Of a stretch of DNA of 64,000 nucleotides, positions 55,227 through 62,355 are shown piece by piece. How positions within the stretch are numbered: the stretch's first letter is position 1; each line of letters starts with the position of its first letter. Under the pieces are notes generated by a model that saw nothing but the letters and a program-made list of their open reading frames with translations, was not told the origin of the DNA and searched no databases. Origin of the DNA: a bacterium (GTDB lineage Bacteria > Pseudomonadota > Alphaproteobacteria > SP197); the NCBI GenBank assembly GCA_028821455.1, contig JAPPGE010000047.1, positions 80,161-144,160 of the forward strand. Reading direction: 5' to 3'. The translations under genes and the position numbers were made by a program.

Positions 55227-55688
55227 TCAGGCCGCCTGGCGCGGGTTCTCGATCTGGCGCGGGTCCTGGCCCGTCGCGATCTTGATCGTCCGCGGCTTCA
55301 GAGCCTCCGGCACCTCGCGTACGAGGTCGATGTGAAGCAGTCCGTTCTCCAGTGCCGCTGCGGACACATGGACATGGTCTGCCAGCTGGAAGGCGCGCTT
55401 GAAGCTCCGGCCCGCGATGCCGCGATAGAGATAAGTGCGCTCCTTGTCGCCATTGGCGTTGACCGAGCCGGAAACCGTCACGGTCCCGTCCTTGACCTCG
55501 ATCGTGAGGTCATCCTCGCCGAAGCCGGCGACGGCCATGGTGATACGGTAGTCGTTGTCGCCCTTTTTCTCGATGTTGTAGGGCGGATACCCGTCTTCGC
55601 CTGTGCGGGAACTGGCTTCGAGCAGATTCATCATGCGGTCGAAGCCGACGGTCGAACGAAACAGGGGAGAAAAATCGAAGCGTGTCAT
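55227..55688 (-). CDS. Small heat-shock protein Hsp20, IbpA type
   Basis: A 153-residue chaperone holding unfolded proteins in oligomers. The alpha-crystallin domain runs from about residue 35 (YPPYNIEKKGDNDYRITMAVAGF) to 127, with the dimer-groove motif AALENGLLHIDLVRE. The short N- and C-tails are of the IbpA/class A rhizobial type. The final LKPRTIKI is the I-x-I anchor. The 5' leader carries a sigma-32-like promoter and a hairpin over the ribosome binding site, indicating heat control at two levels. Confidence 0.94.
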   Translation of the reverse strand: MTRFDFSPLFRSTVGFDRMMNLLEASSRTGEDGYPPYNIEKKGDNDYRITMAVAGFGEDDLTIEVKDGTVTVSGSVNANGDKERTYLYRGIAGRSFKRAFQLADHVHVSAAALENGLLHIDLVREVPEALKPRTIKIATGQDPRQIENPRQAA

Positions 55689-55692
55689 CGTA

Positions 55693-55716
55693 CATATCCT
55701 CCGGTTGAGCGGTATG
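55693..55716 (-). promoter_or_regulatory. Hairpin over the hsp20 ribosome binding site, ROSE-like RNA thermometer candidate
   Basis: The 24-base leader segment ends 4 bases before the ATG and holds the ribosome binding site GGAGG. It can fold with CATA pairing to TATG at the base, CC with GG after a bulged A, and mismatches next to the site. An imperfect GC-containing hairpin with a G-C-U-C segment opposite GGAGGAU is the style of the 3' hairpin of ROSE thermometers in rhizobial small heat-shock genes. The fold is from reading the sequence; no energy was computed. Confidence 0.5.
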
Positions 55717-55799
55717 TGTAGACGGTCCCCCCGAAGGCAGGACCCCTTTTGCTTCCGTCTGGTCTTCCGTCAAGAGGCAAGGGACGGTCGCACCCGGTG

Positions 55800-55827
55800 A
55801 TATGGGGTGAAAACGGGCGCATTCAAG
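55800..55827 (-). promoter_or_regulatory. Predicted sigma-32 (RpoH) heat-shock promoter of hsp20
   Basis: On the minus strand CTTGAAT (55827-55821) and CCCCATAT (55807-55800) are spaced by 13 bases, close to the CTTGAAA-N11-16-CCCCATNT heat-shock consensus. It would start a leader of about 100 bases to the ATG, the length range of ROSE-type leaders. Confidence 0.75.
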
Positions 55828-55933
55828 GCTTCAGCGACGGTCAGGCATCCATCTCGGATCCTGTCACGGCAGGCTGTCTGCATGGCTGGCTGTCTGCTAC
55901 CAATGGCGGCGGACAGTGCTGGAGATGGCAGGC

Positions 55934-57028
55934 ATGCCGGAAACCCTCGACCTGCTCGCCCTGGGTGGCGATGGCATCGGGCCTGAAGTGACCGGCTGCG
56001 CGCTCAAGGTTGTCGAGAAGGCGTGCGACAGCGACACTCGCGTCGACATCACCGAGGATCTCCTGCACGGCGCCTGCTACGATGAAGCAGGGACCTTCCT
56101 CAAGGAGACAACTCTCGATCACGCCAGAAGGGCTGACGCCGTTCTCGTCGGTGCCACCGGGGGTCCGCGATGGGATCACATCCGCCCTGCCGGTGAGGCG
56201 GCCATGTCGGACGGCCTCATGCAGCTGCGCATGGAACTCGACACCTTTGCCGGCCTGCGCCCGGCGCGTGCGATTGCCTGTCTCGAACCCCTGACTCCCT
56301 ATCGGCCAGGCCTGACGGACGGTGCCGATGTGCTGGTGCTGCGTGAAATGACCGGTGGCAACTTCTTTTCGGCGGAGAGGGGGGTCGACCGGTCGCCGCA
56401 GGCCCCTCGGCGGGGATACGATCTCGGTGTCTATGACGAGCATCAGGTCGCCCGCTTCGCCCATGTCGGCTTCCGTCTTGCCGAAAGACGGCGCCGGCAT
56501 CTTGTTTCGGCCGACAAGTCCAACGTCATGGAAATGCACGTGCTGTGGCGCGAGGTGGTCTCGGAGGTCGCCCTGGACTATCCCGGAGTCACCCTGGAAC
56601 ACCTCTACGCTGACAACGCAAGCTATCAGCTCGCCCGTGATCCGGGCCGGTTTGACGTCATCATGGCCGACAACCTCTTCGGTGACATGCTGAGCGACCA
56701 GGCCGGCGTCATTGTCGCCGGTCTCGGAATGCTGCCTTCCGCCTGCCTGACCGGATTTCCCGATGACGCCACGCGGGTCCGCGGTATCTTCGAACCGGTC
56801 CACGGATCGGCCCCGGACATTGCCGGCGAGGGAATAGCCAATCCCGTCGGTGCCATACTGTCGGTCGCCATGATGTTCGACTACGCCTTCGGCCGTGCGG
56901 ACATCGCGAGGGCCGTCGAAGGCGCCGTGACCACCGCTCTCGAGGCGGGCGCCCGGACACGGGATCTCGGAGGCAGGCTTTCAAGCGCCGCCATGACCGA
57001 CGCCATTATCGCAGAGCTCGAGGCCTGA
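55934..57028 (+). CDS. Isopropylmalate dehydrogenase-like beta-decarboxylating dehydrogenase
   Basis: A 364-residue member of the isocitrate/isopropylmalate dehydrogenase family, oxidising and decarboxylating a 2-hydroxy acid with NAD. Signatures are LGGDGIGPEV, FAGLRPARA, REMTGGNFF, SADKSNVM, YADNASYQL and the metal aspartates in DNLFGDMLSDQAG, then EPVHGSAPDIAGEG. It could be LeuB, but no other leu genes are near and the next gene is a catabolic-looking decarboxylase, so a different substrate is likely. ATG 55934 has GGAG 9 bases before it; ATG 55925 and GTG 55916 are alternatives. Confidence 0.85.
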   Translation: MPETLDLLALGGDGIGPEVTGCALKVVEKACDSDTRVDITEDLLHGACYDEAGTFLKETTLDHARRADAVLVGATGGPRWDHIRPAGEAAMSDGLMQLRMELDTFAGLRPARAIACLEPLTPYRPGLTDGADVLVLREMTGGNFFSAERGVDRSPQAPRRGYDLGVYDEHQVARFAHVGFRLAERRRRHLVSADKSNVMEMHVLWREVVSEVALDYPGVTLEHLYADNASYQLARDPGRFDVIMADNLFGDMLSDQAGVIVAGLGMLPSACLTGFPDDATRVRGIFEPVHGSAPDIAGEGIANPVGAILSVAMMFDYAFGRADIARAVEGAVTTALEAGARTRDLGGRLSSAAMTDAIIAELEA

Positions 57029-58662
57029 TGGAGAAGCAGTCCATGACGAACCGGATGACATGCGGTGAAGCGACGATCCGACTCCTCGGACACTACGGCG
57101 TCCGGGAGGTCTTCGGCATTCCCGGTGTCCATACTCTCGACTTCTGTCGGGGTCTCGATACCGGTGAGGTCCGGCACGTGCAGTCGCGCAATGAACAGGG
57201 GGCGGGGTTTATGGCCGAGGGGTATGCCCGGGCCACCGGCAAGCCGGGAGTCGCACTGGTCATCTCCGGGCCCGGTGTGACGAATGCCGCCACCGCTGTC
57301 GGCCAGGCCTGGGCCGATTCACTGCCCCTTCTCCTGCTCTCGGCGGAGGCATCGAGCGAGACCATCGGCAAGGGCTGGGGTGTGCTCCACGAGATCACCG
57401 AACAAAGGGACGTCACGCGGCCCCTGACGGCTCTCAGCGCCACGGCACACCGGCCGCAGGATGTTCCCGAACTGATGGCCCAGGCCTTCTCCATCTTCGC
57501 CGGCAAGAGACCCCGGCCGGTCCATCTGTCGATCCCGATCGATGTTCTCGGTCAGGAGGTCGGCGATGACTGGCAACCGGTGCCCCTGCCCTCAAGACCC
57601 GGGCCAGCCGCAGGCCTGGTGGAAGATGCAGCGGCAATGCTGCGTGCCGCCACACGACCCGTCATCATGGTCGGGGGCGGAGCGGCGGAAGCGGGGCCAG
57701 GACTCACCCGGATCGCTGAATCTCTCGGCGCGGCAGTCATCGCCAGCACCGCCGGCAAGGGAATCGTTCCGGATGACCATCCCTTGAGTCTCTCTGGCAG
57801 CACGGTCCGCGAGGAAGTCCGCCGATTCCTCGGGCAGGCCGACACCATCCTTGCGGTCGGCACGGAACTCTCCGAGACCGACAGTTTTGTCGAACGTCTC
57901 GACATCAATGGCCGTCTCGTCAGGGTCGACATCGATCCAGGCAAGATGAACGATCTCTATCCAGCGGATCTTGCCATCATTTCCGACGCCGCCCCCGTGA
58001 TCGAACGTCTGGCCTCCCTGCTCGAAGGCCATGATGGCGCCTCCGTGCGCCGCAGCACCGAGAGTTCCGTCAGGCATATCCGGTCCACGATGATGGCCAA
58101 CCTGACCGCGTCCGAGCAGCAGCATGTCAGACTCCTGGAATGTCTGCGGTCCGCGACGCCGCGTGACACGGTGTTCGCCGGCGATGCCTGCCAGCTGGTC
58201 TACACCGGGGCATTTGCCTTTCCGGTTTTCGCACCCCGCCAGTGGTTCTACCCTGCCGGATACTGTGCCCTTGGCTGTGCGCTTCCCAACGCCATCGGCG
58301 CCATGCGCGCACCCGGTGAGCGACCTGTCGTCGCCATGGCCGGTGATGGCGGCTTCATGTTCACCATGCCCGAACTCATGGTTGCCAGTGATCTCGGGCT
58401 GGCATTGCCCGTGATCATCTGGGAGAACGGCGGCCTCAAGCAGATCCAGGATGATCTCGACGGCCGCGGCATCCACCGGGTAGGAGTGGAGGGAAGCAAT
58501 CCGGACTTCCTGATGCTCGCCCGCGCCTGTCGCGCCCATGCCGTACGTCCGGACAGTCTTGACGGCTTTGCGGATGCCGTCACCCGGGCTCTGGGAGCAT
58601 CGAGGCCGACCATCATTGCTGTCGAGGAGGGAGCCTCCTGGCTCATGGCGAATGACACCTGA
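57028..58662 (+). CDS. Thiamine-diphosphate enzyme, acetolactate synthase/guanidino-oxo-acid decarboxylase type
   Basis: A 544-residue enzyme of the acetolactate synthase superfamily. It has the pyrimidine domain (VFGIPGVHTLDF, catalytic glutamate in SRNEQGAGFMAEGYARATG), a central domain and the cofactor domain with AGDGGFMFT to WENGGLKQ. The N-terminal half resembles 5-guanidino-2-oxopentanoate decarboxylases (AruI) more than biosynthetic IlvB; no small subunit gene is present. It starts at the last base of the upstream stop (overlap of one base). It probably decarboxylates or cleaves a 2-oxo acid in the same pathway. Confidence 0.8.
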   Translation: MEKQSMTNRMTCGEATIRLLGHYGVREVFGIPGVHTLDFCRGLDTGEVRHVQSRNEQGAGFMAEGYARATGKPGVALVISGPGVTNAATAVGQAWADSLPLLLLSAEASSETIGKGWGVLHEITEQRDVTRPLTALSATAHRPQDVPELMAQAFSIFAGKRPRPVHLSIPIDVLGQEVGDDWQPVPLPSRPGPAAGLVEDAAAMLRAATRPVIMVGGGAAEAGPGLTRIAESLGAAVIASTAGKGIVPDDHPLSLSGSTVREEVRRFLGQADTILAVGTELSETDSFVERLDINGRLVRVDIDPGKMNDLYPADLAIISDAAPVIERLASLLEGHDGASVRRSTESSVRHIRSTMMANLTASEQQHVRLLECLRSATPRDTVFAGDACQLVYTGAFAFPVFAPRQWFYPAGYCALGCALPNAIGAMRAPGERPVVAMAGDGGFMFTMPELMVASDLGLALPVIIWENGGLKQIQDDLDGRGIHRVGVEGSNPDFLMLARACRAHAVRPDSLDGFADAVTRALGASRPTIIAVEEGASWLMANDT

Positions 58663-58663
58663 G

Positions 58664-60112
58664 ATGACAATTGCATTTCGGTCGGCGGAAGATCTTGCCG
58701 GCATGATCCGGCGCCGGGAAATCGGTGCGGTAGAACTTCTGGAGCTCTACTTCGGACGAATCGATACCCTGGATGCGACTATCAATGCCGTGATCTGGCA
58801 GGATCGCGAGGGGGCGTTGGAAACAGCGAGGGCCGCGGATTCACGAACCGTCACCGGTGATGACTTGCCGCCACTACACGGCGTGCCCATGACGATCAAG
58901 GAGAGCTTTGACGTCGCCGGTGCTCCCACCACGTGGGGAGATCCGGCCTTTCGGGACAACGTTGCCAGACATGACTGCGTTGCCGTGGAGCGCCTGAAAC
59001 GCGCCGGCGTGACTCTCTTTGGCAAGACGAATGTCCCGCTCAATCTTGCCGACTGGCAGAGTTTCAACGACATCTACGGAATCACCTCGAACCCCTGGGA
59101 TACCGGACGGACGCCCGGAGGATCCTCGGGTGGCTCTGCCGCCGCCCTGGCTGCCGGACTGACGGGCATCGAAACCGGCAGCGACATCGGTGCGTCGATA
59201 CGCAATCCGGCCCACTACTGTGGTGTTTTCGGTCACAAGCCGAGTTTCGGAATCTGCCCGCCCCGGGGGCAAGCCCTGCCCGGAGTCCTCACCGGAGCCG
59301 ACATGGCCGTGATCGGACCTCTGGCGCGTTCAGCGGGCGACCTCGAGGTGGCGCTGAACGTCCTGGCAGGGCCGGATGTGCTCGATGCCGCCGGCTGGCG
59401 ACTCGAACTTCCCGCCCGCCGCGCCCGCAAACTGGCAGACCTGCGCGTCGCCGTGATGCTCGAAAGCGGATTGTCCGAGGTGGACGGACCCTACCTCGAC
59501 ATGCTGCAGGACCTGGTGGATGGCATTGCCCGCACGGGAGCCACTCTCAGCGATGCGGCGCGGCCCGACATCGACATGCGCGATGCCCACGAAACCTACA
59601 TTCAGCTGCTTCGCGCCGCCACCAGCGCCCGGTTGCCGCAGGACAGGCTGGAGGATTTCCAGGCAGCGCGCGCGCGGCTTGACCCCGGTGATGCCAGCTA
59701 CTTTGCCTTGATGACCCGCGGCAACACCATGACCCATCGCGAGTGGATGGCGCTCAATGAACGGCGTGAACATATCCGGTGGGCCTGGCACCGGTTCTTC
59801 GATGATTGGGACATTCTGATCTCGCCCGTCGCTGCTTCCACGGCCTTCCCTCATGATCACTCCGGCGAGCGGCATGATCGCACGATTCCGGTGAACGGCC
59901 ACGAGGCCCCGACCACCGACCAGATGTTCTGGGCCGGATTTGGCCTCATGGCCCTGCTTCCGGGAACCGTGGCCCCGGCCGGCATCAGTCGCGACGGCTT
60001 GCCGGGAGGGATCCAGATCACCGGGCCGTGGCTGGGAGATCTCACGACAATCGAGGCGGCCCGCCTGATCGAGCGCGAGTTCGGCGGTTTCCAGCCGCCT
60101 TCCGGATTCTGA
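58664..60112 (+). CDS. Amidase, amidase-signature family
   Basis: A 482-residue hydrolase of amide bonds. The Ser-cisSer-Lys triad is visible: lysine in VPMTIKESFD, serine in GGSSGGSAAALAAG and serine in TGSDIGASIRNPA. The family ranges over aryl amidases, acetamidases and indole acetamide hydrolases. ATG 58664 is 2 bases after the upstream stop; ATG 58652 would overlap and add four residues. It belongs to the same run as the decarboxylase-like gene. Confidence 0.88.
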   Translation: MTIAFRSAEDLAGMIRRREIGAVELLELYFGRIDTLDATINAVIWQDREGALETARAADSRTVTGDDLPPLHGVPMTIKESFDVAGAPTTWGDPAFRDNVARHDCVAVERLKRAGVTLFGKTNVPLNLADWQSFNDIYGITSNPWDTGRTPGGSSGGSAAALAAGLTGIETGSDIGASIRNPAHYCGVFGHKPSFGICPPRGQALPGVLTGADMAVIGPLARSAGDLEVALNVLAGPDVLDAAGWRLELPARRARKLADLRVAVMLESGLSEVDGPYLDMLQDLVDGIARTGATLSDAARPDIDMRDAHETYIQLLRAATSARLPQDRLEDFQAARARLDPGDASYFALMTRGNTMTHREWMALNERREHIRWAWHRFFDDWDILISPVAASTAFPHDHSGERHDRTIPVNGHEAPTTDQMFWAGFGLMALLPGTVAPAGISRDGLPGGIQITGPWLGDLTTIEAARLIEREFGGFQPPSGF

Positions 60113-60149
60113 TCCCCCAACCTGATGTCCCGGATAATGGAGAAAGCTC

Positions 60150-61118
60150 GTGTCCGATGACCTGCGACTTCTGGTTCTGGCCGAAGACCCGGACGTTGTC
60201 GTGTCCGCCATCGAATCCCGGTTCTCCGGTCTGCAGATGACCACGGTGGCGGACTTTGACATGCTTGGGGAGGCCATCGCGAGCGACCCCCATGTCGCCT
60301 ACACCGAGCGATTCAAGCCTGGACCCTTCCCGCGCGACATCCTGTTCAGCCAGCCGTCCCTCAGGTTCGTTCATGCTTCGGGTGTTGGCGTCAATCACCT
60401 TGTTCCCTGGGACCCGGCGCAGGTGGTCGTGTGCAACTCCGCCGGCGTTCAGGATGAGGCCATGGCCCAGTTCGCCATTGCCCGGCTGATCGCCATGACC
60501 TGCCACTTCTTCCGCTATCACGACCAGCAGAAGCAAAGGATCTGGAAGGGGCACGATGCGCTACGCTCGACGGGAGGAACGCTGACGGTCGTCGGTCTCG
60601 GCAGGATCGGAAAGGCGTGCGCGCGGATCGCGGGAGCACTGGGCATGACGGTCCATGGCGTCAAGGCCCGCGTGGAAGCCGTACCGGGAGTCTCACGCGT
60701 GGTGCGCCCCGAGGACATCAACGATGTTCTCTGCCTTTCGGATTACGTGATCATCGTCACACCGCTCACCGAAGCCACGCGGGGCCTCATCGGTGAAAAG
60801 GCCATCGCCGCGATGAAACCCGGAGTCATGATTCACAACATGTCGCGAGGCGGGGTGGTGGACGAGGCGGCACTTGTGGACGCTCTCGAGAGCGGCCATG
60901 TGAGGGCTGCGTCCCTGGATGTCTTCGAAACCGAACCGCTGCCTGCAACGAGCATTCTCTGGGAGATGGAGAATGTGCACATCACGCCGCACAACGGAAT
61001 CATGATGACCTGGGAAGACTATATCCACGATGCCATCGAGGTGTTTCTGGCAAACCTCGACCGCTACATCAACGGTATCGCGCTGAAGAATGTCGTCGAT
61101 CCCTCCAGGGGATACTGA
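60150..61118 (+). CDS. D-isomer-specific 2-hydroxyacid dehydrogenase
   Basis: A 322-residue NAD(P)-dependent oxidoreductase. The nucleotide motif is VVGLGRIGKACARIAG, and the catalytic residues are arginine in NMSRGGVVDE, glutamate in DVFETEPLP and histidine in ITPHNG. Relatives reduce glyoxylate, hydroxypyruvate or bulkier 2-oxo acids. The start is GTG 60150. The stop abuts directly on the stop of the M20 gene on the other strand. Confidence 0.88.
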   Translation: MSDDLRLLVLAEDPDVVVSAIESRFSGLQMTTVADFDMLGEAIASDPHVAYTERFKPGPFPRDILFSQPSLRFVHASGVGVNHLVPWDPAQVVVCNSAGVQDEAMAQFAIARLIAMTCHFFRYHDQQKQRIWKGHDALRSTGGTLTVVGLGRIGKACARIAGALGMTVHGVKARVEAVPGVSRVVRPEDINDVLCLSDYVIIVTPLTEATRGLIGEKAIAAMKPGVMIHNMSRGGVVDEAALVDALESGHVRAASLDVFETEPLPATSILWEMENVHITPHNGIMMTWEDYIHDAIEVFLANLDRYINGIALKNVVDPSRGY

Positions 61119-62246
61119 TCACGCCTGCAGCCAGGCCAGGGCAATGCGGCGGTAGAGTTCGACCGCCCTTTCGACATCGCTCACCATGACGTGTTCATCG
61201 GTCCTGCCACTCATGCCGAGGCGCCCCGGGCCGATGATGACCATGGGCAGGTCAAACGCAGGCGACAGGATAGTTGCGTCGGAATAGTAGGACGCGCCGC
61301 CAGGCTCAGCCGGTACTCCTCGTTCAGCCGAGACCACGTCAAGGCACAGGCGTGCAAAGGGATGATCGACTGCGGTCTCGACGGCCGGCTTGTGATCAAG
61401 GCGCTCGAGTTCGAGGTCATGGCCGACATGATCGAGAAGGTGCTTCTCGACCTCGTTGGCCACCATGCCCGGCAGCGTGCGGATGTCGATGTCGACTTCG
61501 CACCTGTCCGGGGTCAGATTCACCACCGTTCCGCCCTCGATGCGCCCCGCACTCACGGTCGGCAGACCAAGAAGGGGATGTGGGCAATTGTTGAAGTCGA
61601 GAGAACGCAGGTCGCACAGAACGTCCGCCATGCGTTCGATGGCACTGCCGCGGGATCCCTCCTCGGCCGACGGATGACCAGATGACCCACGGGCGGTCAG
61701 ACGCAGCCACAGGGCGCCCTTTTCCGCCAGCAGCACCTCCATCGACGTCGGCTCGCTCACGAGCAGCGCTCCGGCACCTTCCAGAGCGCGGGACCGCGAG
61801 AGCTCGGCGGCGCCGAGACAGTTCGAGCTTTCCCCGGCGGTGAAGGCAAGAACAAGGTCACCTGCGAGCGCCGCCGGTCCGGCCGCAAGCGATTCCGCGG
61901 CGACAATCATCGCGGCCATGCCGCTCTTCATGTCGGCTGCACCGCGGCCATAAAGGACGCCATCGATGATTGCCGCGCCGAAGGGATCGTGGGTCCAGTC
62001 TTCGTTGCCAAGCGGAACGGTGTCGAAGTGGGCGGAGAACACGAGGGCCGGCCGCTCTCCCCTCCCCTGGAGCCGCGCCACGACATTGGCCCGGCCGGAG
62101 GTGAATTCGTCGAGAACGCTCTCGAGGCCTGCCTCCAAGAGGCGATCGTGAACAACCCGCGCCATGTCGATTTCGCGGCCAGGAGGGTCGCGGGTGTCCA
62201 TCCTGACCAGCGCCTGCAGAAGTTCCGTCACGCTGGACCGTTCCAT
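61119..62246 (-). CDS. M20-family peptidase/deacylase, ArgE/DapE type
   Basis: A 375-residue zinc hydrolase that removes acyl or succinyl groups from amino acids or related amides. The first zinc site is SAHFDTVP, the bridging aspartate is in [11 protein letters not shown], the catalytic glutamate pair is AGESSN, and the dimerisation lid sits around residues 175-285. The C-terminal zinc histidine is in GRTDEHV. The start at 62246 has GGGGCG before it. It diverges from the flavoprotein gene by 109 bases and faces the 2-hydroxyacid dehydrogenase gene. Confidence 0.88.
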   Translation of the reverse strand: MERSSVTELLQALVRMDTRDPPGREIDMARVVHDRLLEAGLESVLDEFTSGRANVVARLQGRGERPALVFSAHFDTVPLGNEDWTHDPFGAAIIDGVLYGRGAADMKSGMAAMIVAAESLAAGPAALAGDLVLAFTAGESSNCLGAAELSRSRALEGAGALLVSEPTSMEVLLAEKGALWLRLTARGSSGHPSAEEGSRGSAIERMADVLCDLRSLDFNNCPHPLLGLPTVSAGRIEGGTVVNLTPDRCEVDIDIRTLPGMVANEVEKHLLDHVGHDLELERLDHKPAVETAVDHPFARLCLDVVSAERGVPAEPGGASYYSDATILSPAFDLPMVIIGPGRLGMSGRTDEHVMVSDVERAVELYRRIALAWLQA

Positions 62247-62297
62247 GATCGCCCCGTTCCGTCGTCCGGCGGGGCACTCTGCCACGACAGGCGCCAC

Positions 62298-62326
62298 TGA
62301 CAAGACTGAAACGGCGCGATACCATG
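62298..62326 (+). promoter_or_regulatory. Possible promoter of the flavoprotein gene
   Basis: CTGACA (62298-62303) and TACCAT (62321-62326) are spaced by 17 bases, 30 bases before the ATG at 62356. Both boxes are imperfect, so support is weak. Confidence 0.3.
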
Positions 62327-62355
62327 AACCGATCGTCGCCAGGGGGAGCGCAGTC

